Source: Bacteroides pyogenes DSM 20611 = JCM 6294 (GTDB lineage Bacteria; Bacteroidota; Bacteroidia; Bacteroidales; Bacteroidaceae). Taken from it: DNA of 64,000 bases. Under the pieces are notes generated by a model. That model had not been told where the DNA came from, did no database searches, and saw only the letters and a list, made by a program, of their open reading frames with translations. A program made the position numbers and the translations under genes. Where the stretch lies: contig NZ_ATZH01000009.1 of assembly GCF_000428105.1 (NCBI RefSeq), forward strand, positions 1 through 64,000, read 5' to 3'. Of the stretch, positions 7,735 through 15,875 are shown piece by piece. Position 1 is the stretch's first letter. Every line of letters begins with the position of its first letter.

Positions 7735-9621
7735 ATGAATTTCAAATACGATGTTATTGTGATTGGAGCAGGACATGCCGGATGCGAAGCCGCCGTTGCG
7801 GCAGCCAAGCTAGGTTCAAAAACCTGTATCATCACAATGGATATGAACAAGATTGCGCAAATGAGTTGCAACCCTGCCGTGGGAGGTATCGCCAAAGGAC
7901 AGATCGTTCGAGAAATAGATGCATTGGGTGGTCAAATGGGATTGGTGACAGACGAAACAGCCATCCAGTTCCGCATCCTGAATCGCTCCAAAGGGCCTGC
8001 CATGTGGAGTCCCCGTGCGCAATGCGACCGTGCGAAATTCATCAACGCATGGCGCGACAGGTTAGAAAATACTCCTAACCTTCATATCTGGCAAGACACC
8101 GTACGCGAACTTCTTGTGGAAAACGGAGAAGTAATCGGGCTTGTCACCTTATGGGGGGTTACATTTCATGCTAAATGCATCGTATTGACTGCCGGAACTT
8201 TCCTTAACGGATTGATGCACGTAGGTAGCCATCAACTCCCGGGTGGACGAATGGCTGATCCGGCTTCGTACCATTTAACCGAATCCATCGCCCGTCACGG
8301 CATCGCATACGACCGGATGAAGACCGGTACTCCTGTACGTATAGACGCTCGCAGCGTTCATTTCGAATTTATGGAGACACAGGATGGGGAATCAGACTTT
8401 CATAAATTCTCATTCATGGACACAAGCGTACGCCATTTAAAACAACTTCGGTGCTGGACGTGCTACACCAATGCAGAATCGCATCGCATCCTGCGCGAGG
8501 GATTGGCGGATTCTCCCCTATTCAACGGACAAATTCAAAGCATCGGTCCGCGCTATTGCCCCAGCATCGAAACGAAAATAGTTACCTTCCCCGACAAGGA
8601 ACAACACCAGTTATTCCTCGAGCCTGAAGGTGAAACGACTCAAGAGCTTTACTTGAACGGATTCTCTTCATCGCTGCCTATGGACATACAGATTGCCGCT
8701 CTCAAAAAGATTCCCGCATTCAAAGATGTGGTCATCTATCGCCCGGGATATGCCATCGAATACGATTTCTTTGCCCCTACTCAGTTGAAGCATTCATTGG
8801 AATCAAAGATTATTCGCAATCTCTTTTTTGCCGGACAGGTAAACGGAACAACCGGATATGAAGAAGCGGGAGGACAGGGCATCATCGCAGGTATAAACGC
8901 TCATATCAACTGTCACGGCGGAAAACCTTTCACATTGGGAAGAGACGAAGCTTATATAGGCGTATTGATTGATGATTTGGTAACAAAAGGAGTCGACGAA
9001 CCCTACCGTATGTTTACCTCGCGTGCGGAATACCGCATTCTTCTTCGAATGGATGACGCCGACATGCGACTGACCGAACGGTCTTATCATTTGGGATTAG
9101 CCAAAGAAGACCGATATCAGCTGTTGAAGACGAAGCGGGAAGCGGTAGAGCATATCGTATCTTTTGCGCAAAACTACTCGATGAAGCCGGCGCTCATCAA
9201 CGATGCGCTCGAAAAGATGGGAACTACCCCTCTGCGCCAAGGATGTAAATTGATCGAAATATTAAACCGTCCGCAGGTGACCATTCACAACATAGCGCCA
9301 CATATTCCGGCATTCCGGAAAGAATTGGAGAAAGCAACGGAAACAGACCCCAACCGCAAGGAAGAGATACTGGAAGCTGCCGAAATCTTAATAAAGTATC
9401 AAGGCTATATCGACAGAGAAAGAATGATCGCACAAAAGCTGTCTCGTCTGGAGAGCATTAAAATAAAAGGGAAATTCGACTACTCTTCCATACAATCTCT
9501 ATCGACCGAAGCCCGGCAGAAACTGACAAAAATAGACCCGGAGACGATTGCGCAAGCAAGCCGCATACCCGGTGTATCCCCGAGCGACATCAATGTATTA
9601 CTCGTTCTTTCGGGACGATAA
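7735..9621 (+). CDS. mnmG: tRNA uridine-5-carboxymethylaminomethyl modification enzyme MnmG (GidA)
   Basis: MnmG, with MnmE, adds the carboxymethylaminomethyl group at wobble U34 of certain tRNAs using FAD, NADH and folate. The 628-residue length is normal. The FAD-binding Rossmann motif IGAGHAGCEAA is at residues 10-20. Other family landmarks are SCNPAVGGIAKG, the cysteine-containing PRYCPSIETKI, and FAGQVNGTTGYEEAGGQG in the second nucleotide-binding segment. The C-terminal helical domain that binds MnmE is present. A parS-like palindrome and apt follow. MnmE is not in the window. Confidence 0.97.
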   Translation: MNFKYDVIVIGAGHAGCEAAVAAAKLGSKTCIITMDMNKIAQMSCNPAVGGIAKGQIVREIDALGGQMGLVTDETAIQFRILNRSKGPAMWSPRAQCDRAKFINAWRDRLENTPNLHIWQDTVRELLVENGEVIGLVTLWGVTFHAKCIVLTAGTFLNGLMHVGSHQLPGGRMADPASYHLTESIARHGIAYDRMKTGTPVRIDARSVHFEFMETQDGESDFHKFSFMDTSVRHLKQLRCWTCYTNAESHRILREGLADSPLFNGQIQSIGPRYCPSIETKIVTFPDKEQHQLFLEPEGETTQELYLNGFSSSLPMDIQIAALKKIPAFKDVVIYRPGYAIEYDFFAPTQLKHSLESKIIRNLFFAGQVNGTTGYEEAGGQGIIAGINAHINCHGGKPFTLGRDEAYIGVLIDDLVTKGVDEPYRMFTSRAEYRILLRMDDADMRLTERSYHLGLAKEDRYQLLKTKREAVEHIVSFAQNYSMKPALINDALEKMGTTPLRQGCKLIEILNRPQVTIHNIAPHIPAFRKELEKATETDPNRKEEILEAAEILIKYQGYIDRERMIAQKLSRLESIKIKGKFDYSSIQSLSTEARQKLTKIDPETIAQASRIPGVSPSDINVLLVLSGR

Positions 9622-9628
9622 AAGGGTA

Positions 9629-9644
9629 CGTTTCACGTGAAACA
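9629..9644. promoter_or_regulatory. parS: parS-like centromere site (ParB-binding)
   Basis: The site reads CGTTTCACGTGAAACA. Its 14-bp core GTTTCACGTGAAAC is a perfect palindrome, and the 16-mer matches the parS form TGTTTCACGTGAAACA at 15 of 16 positions. It sits between the mnmG stop and apt. In many bacteria mnmG lies near the origin and the parAB genes, where parS sites cluster. No parA or parB is seen here. Confidence 0.75.
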
Positions 9645-9671
9645 AGAAATTTAAAGAATTAAGATAAACAA

Positions 9672-10202
9672 ATGATTATGAGTAAAGAAACGCTGATTAA
9701 AAGTATCCGGGAAATACCCGATTTCCCCAAACCGGGAATCTTATTCTACGATGTTACTACTTTGTTTAAAGACCCATGGTGTCTGCAAGAACTTTCAGAT
9801 ATAATGTACGAAATGTACAAAGAAAGAGGCATTACCAAAGTAGTAGGCATCGAATCAAGAGGTTTTATTATGGGACCTATTCTGGCTACACGCCTGAATG
9901 CCGGTTTTATCCCCATACGCAAACCGGGCAAGCTACCGGCAGAAACAATCGAAGAAAACTATGAAAAAGAATACGGAGAAGACACCGTAGAGATTCATAA
10001 AGACGCATTAGACTCAAACGACATAGTGTTACTACACGACGACTTATTGGCTACAGGCGGCACAATGAAAGCAGCCTGCGATCTGGTGAAGAAACTGAAA
10101 CCAAAGAAGGTGTATGTGAACTTCATTATCGAGTTGAAAGGGTTGAACGGCAAAGTAAAGTTCGACGATGACATAGAGGTGGAGTCCGTTTTAAACCTGT
10201 GA
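9672..10202 (+). CDS. apt: Adenine phosphoribosyltransferase
   Basis: Apt salvages adenine to AMP using PRPP. The 176-residue protein has the family N-terminus IREIPDFPKPGILFYDVTTL, the segment GIESRGFIMGPILATRL, and the PRPP-binding motif VLLHDDLLATGGTMKAA. A second ATG two codons in (9678) could be the true start. The gene follows mnmG by 50 bp, with the parS-like site in the gap, and may be co-transcribed with it. A 66-bp repeat block follows. Confidence 0.95.
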   Translation: MIMSKETLIKSIREIPDFPKPGILFYDVTTLFKDPWCLQELSDIMYEMYKERGITKVVGIESRGFIMGPILATRLNAGFIPIRKPGKLPAETIEENYEKEYGEDTVEIHKDALDSNDIVLLHDDLLATGGTMKAACDLVKKLKPKKVYVNFIIELKGLNGKVKFDDDIEVESVLNL

Positions 10203-10343
10203 CCGAAAGAAAGGAAGCGCCCGCCGGGGAGAAAGAATCGTCACACAAAGACAATCCGGCGGGTACGAGATGCGCATCGGACCGAATATCCGGACAGAAA
10301 GAACGCCCACAAACCATCTTTCCGTTCACTCCCTTCTCTCCTC
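10203..10343. other. Spacer between apt and the 66-bp repeats
   Basis: This is the first part of a 460-bp gene-free gap between apt and uvrC. No feature was identified before the repeat block begins. Confidence 0.4.
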
Positions 10344-10628
10344 TTTGCTTTCATCTATGCAACAAGAGCAACCTAACGGTAAGTTCATGACAAACGCACT
10401 TATCCCAACTTTGCCTTCATCTATGCAACAAGAACAACTATGTAAACAAAGACCTGACGGTAAAAGTAAACGCCCTTTGCTTCCATTTATGCAACAAGAG
10501 CAACCTAACGGTAAGTTCATGACAAACGCACTTATCCCAACTTTGCTTTCATCTATGCAACAAGAGCGACGAGCCGGCTTTGGCAATGAGGCGTACTGTT
10601 TCTTTTCTTTTATCCATACGACAAGAGC
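10344..10628. repeat. 66-bp tandem repeat between apt and uvrC
   Basis: Units begin at 10344, 10410, 10476 and 10542, exactly 66 bp apart, each opening with a variant of TTTGCTTTCATCTATGC then AACAAGAGCAACC. Copies 1 and 3 differ at about two positions. Copy 2 is diverged in its second half. Copy 4 is partial, and a fifth degenerate start lies at about 10602. Because 66 is a multiple of 3, a cysteine-rich frame stays open across it, but no gene is supported. Confidence 0.9.
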
Positions 10629-10662
10629 TTCCGTAAACCCGTAAAGCGAATAGACCATAAGC

Positions 10663-12528
10663 ATGAAAACGAAATCCGAAACCGACCAATATCTGAAAGG
10701 AATCGTGGAGAACCTCCCCGAGAAGCCGGGCATTTATCAATACCTGAATGCGGAAGGCACGATCATATACGTTGGAAAAGCTAAAAACCTGAAGAAAAGA
10801 GTATATTCTTATTTCAGCAAAGAACACGAACCGGGGAAAACACGCGTGTTGGTCAGCAAGATTGCAGACATACGCTATATCGTCGTGCATACGGAAGAAG
10901 ACGCCCTTTTGCTCGAAAACAATCTGATAAAGAAGTACAAACCTCGATACAATGTATTGCTGAAAGACGACAAAACCTATCCTTCGATCTGCGTACAGAA
11001 CGAATACTTCCCGAGAGTGTTCAAGACACGGAAAATAATCAGGAACGGTTCTTCCTATTACGGGCCTTACAGCCATTTGCCGTCTATGTATGCGGTATTA
11101 GACCTTATCAGACGCTTGTATCCGCTGCGCACCTGCAACCTCAACCTCAGTCCGGAGAACATCCGTGCAGGCAAGTTCAAAGTCTGTCTGGAGTATCATA
11201 TAAAAAACTGTGCAGGCCCCTGTGTCGGCCTGCAATCGCACGAAGAATACCTGAAAAACATCGAAGAAATCAAGCAAATACTCAAAGGCAATACATACGA
11301 AATCAGCCGCCTGCTGCTGGAAAGAATGGAAGAGCTGGCAGGAGAGATGAGGTTTGAAGAGGCGCAGAAAATAAAAGAAAAGTACCAGCTTGTGGAAAAC
11401 TACCGCTCCAAATCGGAAGTGGTAAGCTCCGTACTTCACAACATCGACGTATTCTCTATCGAAGAAGACGAGTCGAACTCCGCATTCATCAACTACCTGC
11501 ACATCACCAACGGCGCCATCAATCAGGCTTTCACATTCGAATACAAGAAGAAACTCAACGAATCGAAAGAGGAATTGCTGACACTGGGAATCATCGAAAT
11601 GAGGGAGCGATACAAGAGCCTTTCGCGCGAAATCATCGTCCCTTTCGAAGTGGAAATGGAGTTGAGCAACGTCGTATTCACCGTCCCTCAGCGGGGAGAC
11701 AAGAAAAAGCTGCTGGAACTCTCGCTTCTAAACGTAAAGCAATACAAAGCCGACCGTTTGAAACAAGCGGAGAAGCTCAATCCGGAGCAGCGAAGCATGC
11801 GTCTGATGAAAGAGATACAACAGGAGCTGCGCTTGGAACGCCTGCCCATGCAAATCGAATGTTTCGACAACTCGAACATACAGGGAGCCGACGCAGTAGC
11901 CGCCTGCGTGGTGTTCAAAAAGGCAAAGCCGTCGAAAAAAGATTACCGGAAGTACAACATCAGAACGGTAGAGGGGCCCGATGACTACGCTTCGATGAAA
12001 GAAGTGGTAAGAAGGCGCTACCGGCGAGCCATAGAAGAGAACGCTCCCCTGCCCGACCTCATCATCACCGATGGAGGAAAAGGACAGATGGAGGCGGTGA
12101 GAGAAGTTGTGGAAGACGAACTGCACCTGAACATAGCCATCGCCGGACTTGCCAAAGACAACCGCCACCGCACGTCGGAACTCCTATTCGGTTTTCCACC
12201 GCAAACCATCGGTATCAAACAGCAAAGCCGGCTCTTCCGGCTGCTTACCCAGATACAAGACGAAGTGCACCGCTTTGCCATTACCTTCCATCGCGATAAG
12301 CGAAGCAAGCGGCAGGTAGCATCGGCTTTAGACAACATCAAAGGGATTGGAGAAAAGACTAAAACCGCCCTTCTGAAAGAGTTCAAAAGCGTGAAACGCA
12401 TCAAGGAAGCACCTTTCGAAAGCATTGCCGGAGTTATTGGAGAGGCGAAAGCCAAAATTGTGAAGCAGGCAATGGAGGCGGACAAAACGGGCACAGAGAG
12501 GGAAAACAAGACATTCGCCCCCAAATAA
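10663..12528 (+). CDS. uvrC: Excinuclease ABC subunit C (UvrC)
   Basis: UvrC makes both incisions during nucleotide excision repair in complex with UvrB and damaged DNA. The 621-residue protein shows the N-terminal GIY-YIG nuclease (GIYQYLNAEGTIIYVGKAKN, residues about 23-42), the cysteine-rich zinc-like segment ending CAGPC, the UVR domain (MRFEEAQKIKEKYQLVENY), the RNase H-like second nuclease (IECFDNSNIQGADAVAACVV and LIITDGGKGQMEAVREV), and C-terminal helix-hairpin-helix motifs (ALDNIKGIGEKTKTALLKEF). Length is normal. It is followed by a 1.3-kb repeat-filled gap. Confidence 0.97.
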   Translation: MKTKSETDQYLKGIVENLPEKPGIYQYLNAEGTIIYVGKAKNLKKRVYSYFSKEHEPGKTRVLVSKIADIRYIVVHTEEDALLLENNLIKKYKPRYNVLLKDDKTYPSICVQNEYFPRVFKTRKIIRNGSSYYGPYSHLPSMYAVLDLIRRLYPLRTCNLNLSPENIRAGKFKVCLEYHIKNCAGPCVGLQSHEEYLKNIEEIKQILKGNTYEISRLLLERMEELAGEMRFEEAQKIKEKYQLVENYRSKSEVVSSVLHNIDVFSIEEDESNSAFINYLHITNGAINQAFTFEYKKKLNESKEELLTLGIIEMRERYKSLSREIIVPFEVEMELSNVVFTVPQRGDKKKLLELSLLNVKQYKADRLKQAEKLNPEQRSMRLMKEIQQELRLERLPMQIECFDNSNIQGADAVAACVVFKKAKPSKKDYRKYNIRTVEGPDDYASMKEVVRRRYRRAIEENAPLPDLIITDGGKGQMEAVREVVEDELHLNIAIAGLAKDNRHRTSELLFGFPPQTIGIKQQSRLFRLLTQIQDEVHRFAITFHRDKRSKRQVASALDNIKGIGEKTKTALLKEFKSVKRIKEAPFESIAGVIGEAKAKIVKQAMEADKTGTERENKTFAPK

Positions 12529-12633
12529 GAAGAGTATCGGCCGGAGTCAGTCATGCTCAGAAATAAGCCGAAAAAGTCGTGCCAGAAACCTTAAACCGTA
12601 CAGCCGAGACATTAAACCACAGGTTTTCATTCA

Positions 12634-12721
12634 GTTTCCCACTATTGAAACAAAAGTTTCCCACTGGGGAAACTTTATTTTCCCTTCGGGGAAACTTTTG
12701 TTTCCCCAGTGGGAAACAAAG
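12634..12721. repeat. Four-copy 22-bp palindromic array after uvrC
   Basis: Four units of exactly 22 bp begin at 12634, 12656, 12678 and 12700. Each is a GTTTCCC-loop-GGGAAAC palindrome (first and third imperfect) plus a 4-nt A/T spacer. Unit 2 (GTTTCCCACTGGGGAAAC, 12656-12673) is the exact reverse complement of unit 4 (12700-12717). Unit 3 contains TTTCCC-TTCG-GGGAAA, a stem with a UUCG tetraloop. As RNA it could fold as nested hairpins and might terminate uvrC transcription. Confidence 0.9.
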
Positions 12722-12727
12722 CGAAAT

Positions 12728-12930
12728 CTATATGCCTGCGACGCTACGCCTATATGCCTACGCCCTATACCGCCCGGCGTATGTGCTATATGTTCCGGCG
12801 TAGTATGCCCCATATATACCCGCCGTATATCCATATATTCCGGCGTATATCTTGTACGTCCCGGTGATGTCTTGTATGTCCCGGCGTATGCGCGCTATAC
12901 CCCCTCCGTATCGCTATACGCCCCGTCAGA
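12728..12930. repeat. Degenerate ~21-bp array, CTATATG-CCGGCGTAT type
   Basis: About ten units begin near 12728, 12750, 12765, 12786, 12811, 12832, 12851, 12871, 12895 and 12913. A consensus is close to CTATATGTCCCGGCGTATG, itself partly palindromic. Spacing is 15-25 bp and mostly 20-22. It follows the GTTTCCC array directly. The layout recalls the TATATA arrays at loci A, C and D, but the monomer differs. Confidence 0.7.
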
Positions 12931-13102
12931 TACTCCCTGTGCTTACGGCCCATTTCCCTCGTTATGGCGGGTGCCCTGCGTCTGCTTTCAACGCATCCCA
13001 CCCATACAGGCGTTTTTTTCGGAAGCCATGCCCCTTTCGGAGAGCGTGGCTTTTCACCGGAAGGAAAGCGATGAGACACCACGCCCGAATCAACAAACCG
13101 CC

Positions 13103-13197
13103 CTTGCATCCACCATTTATACCCGCGTACTCCAAAACCGAGAGGGACGTCCGCCGCGCGCTAGGCCTTGCATCGGTCATTTATACCCGCGTACCCA
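13103..13197. repeat. Direct repeat with 64-bp period
   Basis: A 30-bp segment beginning CTTGCATC and containing CATTTATACCCGCGTAC occurs at 13103 and again at 13167, with about four mismatches. The offset is 64 bp, close to the other 64-71 bp repeats in this window. Confidence 0.75.
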
Positions 13198-13271
13198 TCG
13201 CTTCCCGCAACATTTCGGACAGGTTTTGAGCTTTTTCGGGCCAAAACCTTTTCATATCATTCTCAATTATT

Positions 13272-13279
13272 TATCTTTG
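13272..13279 (+). promoter_or_regulatory. Possible promoter -7 for the two-component operon
   Basis: The sequence TATCTTTG is an exact TAnnTTTG. If used, the response regulator mRNA would carry a leader of over 500 nt containing the 44-bp repeats. No clear -33 TTTG was found, and a nearer promoter cannot be excluded. Confidence 0.45.
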
Positions 13280-13426
13280 CGAAAGAAGAAAAGAGCGGCA
13301 CGCGGAAACAACAGCCGCCACCGCATCTTTTCAACCGCCGGAACGAAACAGTTTTCCGGCAAAACACGGGCAAGGCTCACCGGCCGACAAGCCCGAAGTG
13401 GCATGACGCCGACATTGTGAAAGCTC

Positions 13427-13731
13427 AAAGCCCCGGCGAACAAGCGAAAGCTGCAAGGTCGAACAGAAGAAAGCCCCGGCGAACAAGCCAAAGTTGCAAG
13501 GTCGAACGGAAGAAAGCCCAAGTTGAACGAGCCAAAGCTGCAAAGCCGAATGGAACAAAGCTCAAGCCGAACAAGCCAAAGCAGCAAGACCGAACGGAAG
13601 AAAGCCCAAGCCAAATGAGCCAAAGCTGCAAGACCGAACAGAACAAAGCTCAAGCGAACGAGCCAAAGCTGCAAGACCGAACGGAACAAAACCCAAGCCG
13701 AACAAGCCAAAGCTGCAAGGCCGAACGGGAC
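13427..13731. repeat. Seven-copy 43-44 bp repeat, built of ~22-bp half-units
   Basis: Copies begin at 13427, 13470, 13513, 13557, 13601, 13645 and 13688. Each copy is two related half-units, AAAGCCCAAGCCGAACAAGCC and AAAGCTGCAAGACCGAAC plus five bases, so the basic period is about 22 bp. The 44-bp unit is not a multiple of 3 and copies vary by 1 bp, so frames crossing it are not conserved coding sequence. It lies immediately upstream of the response regulator gene. Confidence 0.85.
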
Positions 13732-13813
13732 AAAACATTGAGAACCAACGGATTTAAAGCTGCTGAAGGGAGTTAGAGCATAACAGATATTACAGAAACT
13801 TAAACCCGAAGAA

Positions 13814-14491
13814 ATGAAAATTCTAATCATCGAAGATGAAGCATCGTTGCTGGAAGTAATGACCTCCTTCCTTGAAAAAGAACAGTATGTGGTAGAGAGC
13901 GCAAACACCTATCAAGGCGCTCTCTCGAAAGTAGCAGACTACGATTACGACTGTATTTTACTGGATATCATGTTGCCCGACGGAGATGGGATAGACCTGC
14001 TGAAAGAGTTGCAGAAAATAAAGAAAAACCAGAACGTCATCATCATTTCCGCCAAAGATTCGGTGGAGGATAAAGTAGCCGGACTGGAGATCGGAGCGGA
14101 CGACTACCTGTCGAAACCCTTCCATCTGGCCGAACTCAACGCCCGCATACGAAGCGTATTCAGACGGAAAGATCTGCAGGGAGATACGCTCGTCAGGTTA
14201 GAAAACGTAACGGTGAACCCCACCACGCACGAAGCTTATGTAGACGGAAACAGGCTCGAGCTGAACAGGAAAGAGTACAATATCCTGTTATACTTTATGA
14301 CAAGGCCCAACCACCTGATAGACAAAGCAGTGCTTGCCGAAGCCGTTTGGGGAGACCACATCGACCAGGCAGACAACTTCGACTTCATATATACCCAAGT
14401 GAAAAATCTCCGGAAGAAGATGAACGAAGCCGGAGCCGGAATCGAAATCAAGGCCGTCTACGGACTTGGCTACAAACTCGCACTACGATGA
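13814..14491 (+). CDS. OmpR/PhoB-family response regulator
   Basis: A 225-residue two-component regulator. The receiver domain (about 1-120) has the acidic pair in IIEDEASL, the phospho-acceptor Asp51 in CILLDIMLPDGDG, the conserved Thr/Ser position in VIIISAKDS, and the Lys in DDYLSKPFHL. The C-terminal half is a winged-helix DNA-binding domain (LELNRKEYNILLYF, then VYGLGYKL at the end). The stop overlaps the kinase start by 4 bp (ATGA), so the pair is translationally coupled. The 44-bp repeats lie just upstream. Likely targets are the two PepSY-like genes downstream, by position only. Confidence 0.93.
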   Translation: MKILIIEDEASLLEVMTSFLEKEQYVVESANTYQGALSKVADYDYDCILLDIMLPDGDGIDLLKELQKIKKNQNVIIISAKDSVEDKVAGLEIGADDYLSKPFHLAELNARIRSVFRRKDLQGDTLVRLENVTVNPTTHEAYVDGNRLELNRKEYNILLYFMTRPNHLIDKAVLAEAVWGDHIDQADNFDFIYTQVKNLRKKMNEAGAGIEIKAVYGLGYKLALR

Positions 14492-15780
14492 GACTGCTCC
14501 ACCGCATCACCCTGCACATATCCATCGCCCTGCTGCTGCTCTTTGCCGTATGGGCTACGTTGTTCTACTACATCATCGTGGACGAAATCAACGACGAAAC
14601 CGACGACTCGCTCGAAGAATACTCCGAATACATCATCAGGCGCGCCCTCACCGGAGAAAAGCTGCCGGAAAACGACAACGGCACAAACAACAGCTATCAC
14701 ATCAGCAAAGTGACTCGCGAATATGCCTTACAGACACCTTCCACAGAATTTCTCGACCAAACGGTTTATATCCGGTCGAAGAATGAAACGGAGCCGGCAC
14801 GCATCTACAAAACCATCTTCAGAGACAAGGAAGACAACTACTATCAGCTTACCGTGACATTCCCCACATTCGAGAAAAAAGACCTGAAAGAAACGATCTT
14901 ATACTGGCTAATCCTGCTGTATGTGTTGCTACTGGTCTCTATAATCATCCTTAATGTTTTCGTGCACCGCCGCAGCCTGAAACCTTTATACACGATGCTC
15001 AAATGGCTCGACAGCGTGCAGCTTTCCAACACTCCTCCCCTGCTCGAGGTGGACACCGACATCACCGAATTCCGCAAACTTTCGGAAGCCTTGACCCGGA
15101 ACGCCTGCCGGAATGCGGAGATATACGAGCAGCAAAGCTTATTCATCGCACACGCCTCGCACGAGCTGCAAACGCCTATCGCCATTGCACAGAACCGCCT
15201 CGAAATGCTATCGAACGATTCCGCCCTGACCGAAGCGCAACTGTCGCAGATACTCAAGACGAAGCAGGCCGTAGAAAGCCTGTCGAAGCTGAACAAAACA
15301 CTGCTGTTACTCGCCAGGATAGAGAACCAGCAATTCCCGGAAAGCGAACAGATCGACGTGCAAAAGTTCCTTGCCCCCATATTGGAGAACTTCGCCGATG
15401 CGTACCGGCATCTCGGCATCCGGTGCACGGTGGAGGAAAAAGAGAAAACAAACATCCGCATGAACGAGATGCTCGCAACCATATTGTTCAACAACCTGAT
15501 AAAGAACGCATACGTCCACAACCGCCCAAACGGCAGCATACATGTGTTGCTGACCGCCCGCGCCATACGCTTCTCGAACACCGCTGCGGGCGAACCGCTC
15601 GACGCCGGACTTATCTTCCGCAGGTTCTACCGGAAAACCTCAAGCGGTCCGGGTACTGGATTGGGATTGGCGCTTGTACACGCCATCTGCAAAACCTATA
15701 ACATCGAGATCGACTACTTCTTCGAAGAAGGATATCATCATTTCGAGCTGAGAAAAGCGAAATGCAATAAAAATAGTTAA
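14488..15780 (+). CDS. Sensor histidine kinase
   Basis: From the ATG overlapping the regulator stop, the kinase is 430 residues. It has an N-terminal membrane segment (ISIALLLLFAVWATLFYYII), a periplasmic sensor region of about 130 residues, and a second membrane segment (ILYWLILLYVLLLVSIIILN). A short linker leads to the dimerisation helix with HASHELQTPIAIAQNRLEML (phospho-acceptor His225). The ATPase domain has NNLIKNAYVHN (N box) and GPGTGLGLALVHAI (G2). The G1 box is degenerate (FSNTAAGEPL). The frame extends upstream inside the regulator gene, but the coupled ATGA start gives the expected topology. The stimulus is unknown. Confidence 0.92.
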   Translation: MRLLHRITLHISIALLLLFAVWATLFYYIIVDEINDETDDSLEEYSEYIIRRALTGEKLPENDNGTNNSYHISKVTREYALQTPSTEFLDQTVYIRSKNETEPARIYKTIFRDKEDNYYQLTVTFPTFEKKDLKETILYWLILLYVLLLVSIIILNVFVHRRSLKPLYTMLKWLDSVQLSNTPPLLEVDTDITEFRKLSEALTRNACRNAEIYEQQSLFIAHASHELQTPIAIAQNRLEMLSNDSALTEAQLSQILKTKQAVESLSKLNKTLLLLARIENQQFPESEQIDVQKFLAPILENFADAYRHLGIRCTVEEKEKTNIRMNEMLATILFNNLIKNAYVHNRPNGSIHVLLTARAIRFSNTAAGEPLDAGLIFRRFYRKTSSGPGTGLGLALVHAICKTYNIEIDYFFEEGYHHFELRKAKCNKNS

Positions 15781-15875
15781 AAACATCATATTTGAAGCAA
15801 AAGGGACCGAAATTCCAAAATCTTTTCAGTTTTGCCTCACAACTTTGCATCATAAACAATTAAACAGAACAAAGT

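Larger units (their letters stand above)
12931..13426. other. Gene-free part of the uvrC-response regulator gap
   Basis: This stretch contains a 64-bp-spaced direct repeat (13103-13197) and a promoter-like element (13272-13279). Open frames cross it on both strands, but they have low-complexity Arg/Pro/Ser-rich products and no recognisable family, so no gene is called. Confidence 0.45.

Noticed and set aside
10326-10733. Cysteine-rich minus-strand protein in the 66-bp repeats
   Set aside because: The frame stays open only because 66 is divisible by 3; it runs antisense into uvrC and has no ribosome binding site.
13168-13776. Protein gene across the 44-bp repeats
   Set aside because: The repeat unit is 43-44 bp, so successive copies shift frame; the product is low-complexity Lys/Gln/Ser with no family.
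13267-13908. Minus-strand gene across the 44-bp repeats
   Set aside because: It overlaps the response regulator start antisense and is a repeat-driven open frame.
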